A stretch of DNA of 13,262 bases from Actinomycetota bacterium. Its GTDB lineage: Bacteria; Actinomycetota; Actinomycetes; Actinomycetales; Microbacteriaceae. Shown here piece by piece: positions 11,496 to 13,262 of the stretch. The position numbers were made by a program, and so were the translations under genes. Numbering within the stretch: the stretch's first letter is position 1; each line of letters opens with the position of its first letter. The stretch spans positions 1-13,262 of the forward strand of contig WLNS01000029.1 in assembly GCA_009699665.1 (NCBI GenBank), written 5' to 3'. The notes beneath the pieces are model-generated. The model saw only the letters and a program-made list of their open reading frames with translations. It ran no database searches and was not told where the DNA came from.

Positions 11496-13262
11496 TAGTC
11501 GCGACCCGTCAATCCCCAGGCGTCTTCATCGGCTTCGGGAACAACGAGCTCGCGTCCCTCATAAATTTCACCCGTGACATCAGCCATTCCCGGCAGGCCC
11601 ACGTCTGACGTGTTGACGTGACTCGACGCCCGCACCGGGCGGGGCAGCTCTGCGGTCGGAGCAGCCGTCGACGTTGGGGTGGCCGTTGGGGGCGCCGTGG
11701 CGGGTGCCTGCCTCACCGAAGCGTCGACGGGAGCGGACGGCACATCGCCGCGGAGTTTGGCCAGAACGGCCGGCAGCTGTTCTTGTGAAACGTAAACCTC
11801 GCGGGCCTTTGACCCCTCGGAGGGCCCGACGATCTCGCGCGATTCGAGAAGATCCATCAGACGGCCCGCTTTGGCAAATCCCACACGCAACTTGCGCTGC
11901 AGCATCGACGTCGACCCGAACTGAGTCGATACCACGAGCTCGCAGGCCTGCAAGAGCAGATCGAGGTCGCCACCGATATCGGCATCGATTTCTTTGCGTT
12001 CGGCAGCCTGAGCGACATCTTGGCGGTATTCGGGCTGTGCCTGCCGAGTAACGTGCGCCACGACCTGTTGAATTTCATCTTCTGACACCCAGGCGCCCTG
12101 AACTCGAATCGGCTTGCTCGTGCCCTGCGGGAGGAACAGGGCATCGCCCTGCCCGACCAGTTTGTCGGCACCGGGCTGATCGAGGATCACACGCGAGTCG
12201 GTCACCGAAGCGACGGCAAAAGCTAATCGGCTAGGCACATTCGCTTTGATGAGGCCGGTGACCACATCGACGCTGGGGCGCTGCGTGGCAATCACGAGGT
12301 GAATACCGGCGGCACGTGCGAGCTGGGTAATGCGAGCCACCGAATCTTCGACATCGCGGGGAGCAACCATCATAAGATCGGCCAGCTCATCGACGACGAC
12401 GAGCAAATACGGATAGGGGCGCAGCACGCGCTCGCTGCCCGTCGGTGCCTTCAGTGAACCGTCAGAGACTGCTTCGTTATAGGCATCGACGTGGCGAAAG
12501 CCATAACTCGCCAGGTCGTCGTAGCGCATGTCCATCTCTTTGACGACCCACTGCAGAGCCTCGGCTGCCTTCTTGGGATTCGTGATGATGGGCGTAATGA
12601 GATGAGGCACGCCGGCATAGGGGGCGAGCTCGACGCGCTTGGGGTCGATCAACACGAGGCGCACCTCACCGGGAGTGGCGCGCATCAGAATGCTGGTGAT
12701 CATCGAGTTGATGAAACTCGACTTGCCCGATCCGGTCGAGCCCGCGACCAAGAGGTGCGGCATTTTTGCCAAGTTGGCAACGACAAAGCCACCCTCGACA
12801 TCTTTGCCCATGGCGATCGTCATGGGGTGACTACTCTTTTTAGATGCCGGCGAACGCAGCACATCGCCCAGAGTGACGATCTCACGATCCGTATTGGGAA
12901 TCTCCACGCCGATGGCCGACTTGCCCGGAATCGGAGACAGGATGCGCACCTCGTTGGATGCCACCGCGTACGACAAGTTTTTTGTCAGTGCGGTTACCCG
13001 CTCAACCTTGACACCGTCGCCCAGCTCGATCTCGTACCGAGTGACCGTGGGCCCACGATTGAAACCGGTCACCTTCGCCGCAACGTCGAACTGTCGCAAC
13101 ACATCGGTGATGGCCTTGACCACATCGTCGTTGACGGCTGAGCGCGACTTGGCGGGCGGGCCCGCCACTAAGAGGCCAGGGCTCGGCAACGAGTATGGAC
13201 GCGACGACGGGTGAGCCGCGTCGCTGCCCGACGAGGCCGATGAACCGGGCACCTCGACGGGA
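11495..13262 (-). CDS. ftsK: DNA translocase FtsK, C-terminal motor part (cut by the window edge)
   Basis: FtsK is a septum-anchored hexameric DNA pump that clears and sorts chromosome termini during division. The frame is open to the right edge, so the N-terminal membrane domain is outside the window; about 588 residues remain. Counted from the GTG codon at 13252, visible parts are the alpha domain (about 38–130, with FNRGPTVTRYEI), Walker A GSTGSGKS (171–178), Walker B LLVVVDELADL (283–293), ATQRPSVDV (322–330), and the gamma winged-helix domain (about 428–488, with STSMLQRKLRVGFAKAGRLMD). Beyond gamma lies a tail of about 90 residues: a Pro/Ala/Thr-rich stretch (about 510–540) ending in DEDAWGLTGRD, a terminus typical of Microbacteriaceae as I recall it. 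The stop overlaps the pgsA GTG by one base. Confidence 0.97.
   Translation of the reverse strand, partial: PVEVPGSSASSGSDAAHPSSRPYSLPSPGLLVAGPPAKSRSAVNDDVVKAITDVLRQFDVAAKVTGFNRGPTVTRYEIELGDGVKVERVTALTKNLSYAVASNEVRILSPIPGKSAIGVEIPNTDREIVTLGDVLRSPASKKSSHPMTIAMGKDVEGGFVVANLAKMPHLLVAGSTGSGKSSFINSMITSILMRATPGEVRLVLIDPKRVELAPYAGVPHLITPIITNPKKAAEALQWVVKEMDMRYDDLASYGFRHVDAYNEAVSDGSLKAPTGSERVLRPYPYLLVVVDELADLMMVAPRDVEDSVARITQLARAAGIHLVIATQRPSVDVVTGLIKANVPSRLAFAVASVTDSRVILDQPGADKLVGQGDALFLPQGTSKPIRVQGAWVSEDEIQQVVAHVTRQAQPEYRQDVAQAAERKEIDADIGGDLDLLLQACELVVSTQFGSTSMLQRKLRVGFAKAGRLMDLLESREIVGPSEGSKAREVYVSQEQLPAVLAKLRGDVPSAPVDASVRQAPATAPPTATPTSTAAPTAELPRPVRASSHVNTSDVGLPGMADVTGEIYEGRELVVPEADEDAWGLTGRD

Noticed and set aside
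1..13262. Mobile element, prophage, CRISPR, tRNA/rRNA or defence system
   Set aside because: No transposase or integrase-like protein, terminal repeats, regular spacers or tRNA-like cloverleaf was seen; the content is conserved housekeeping genes.

Overview
This window looks like a chromosomal housekeeping segment of a high-GC Gram-positive actinobacterium (Actinomycetota), most likely of the Microbacteriaceae or a close relative. The evidence is the gene order ftsK–pgsA–cinA–clgR–DUF3046–recA–recX–…–miaB–miaA–dapF with hflX nearby, which is typical of Actinomycetota. It is supported by the FtsK C-terminus (…DEDAWGLTGR), frequent GTG starts, and several promoters with no obvious -35 element placed almost at the start codon. 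Base composition is roughly 60% G+C by eye. No IS element, phage gene, tRNA, rRNA or CRISPR array was seen.

Layout: from the right edge leftwards, the minus strand carries the 3' part of ftsK, then pgsA (1-nt stop/start overlap) and cinA (4-nt ATGA overlap). A 185-nt gap holds a 23-nt stem-loop and the upstream region of clgR. Next come the XRE regulator clgR, a DUF3046 gene, and a 288-nt gap with a LexA (SOS) box. That gap also holds a -10 element and a possible leaderless 58-codon ORF, followed by recA and an abutting recX. After these lie a three-helix membrane protein with a Tyr/Gln/Pro-rich N-terminal half, then miaB, miaA and dapF. Converging on dapF from the left is a plus-strand trio: a membrane-anchored Pro/Thr/Ser-linker protein (378–1268), an RsmC-like methyltransferase (1279–1905) and a FemAB-type peptidoglycan bridge aminoacyltransferase (1970–3013). 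At the left edge, divergent from the trio, is the 5' end of hflX on the minus strand.

Themes: recA, recX and the SOS box form a DNA-damage module. ClgR is known in other actinobacteria as an activator of Clp protease and stress genes, including hflX in Corynebacterium. MiaB, MiaA and HflX act on tRNA or ribosomes, and the methyltransferase is a candidate rRNA modifier. DapF, the FemAB protein, PgsA and FtsK serve cell wall, membrane and division.

The genes themselves are mostly conserved. The least-described material is regulatory: the recA leader region with its leaderless ORF, a hairpin that could hide the miaA start codon, matching 23-nt stem-loops before clgR and before the 378–1268 gene, and paired palindromes at the femAB promoter. 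No wholly new multi-gene system was recognised.
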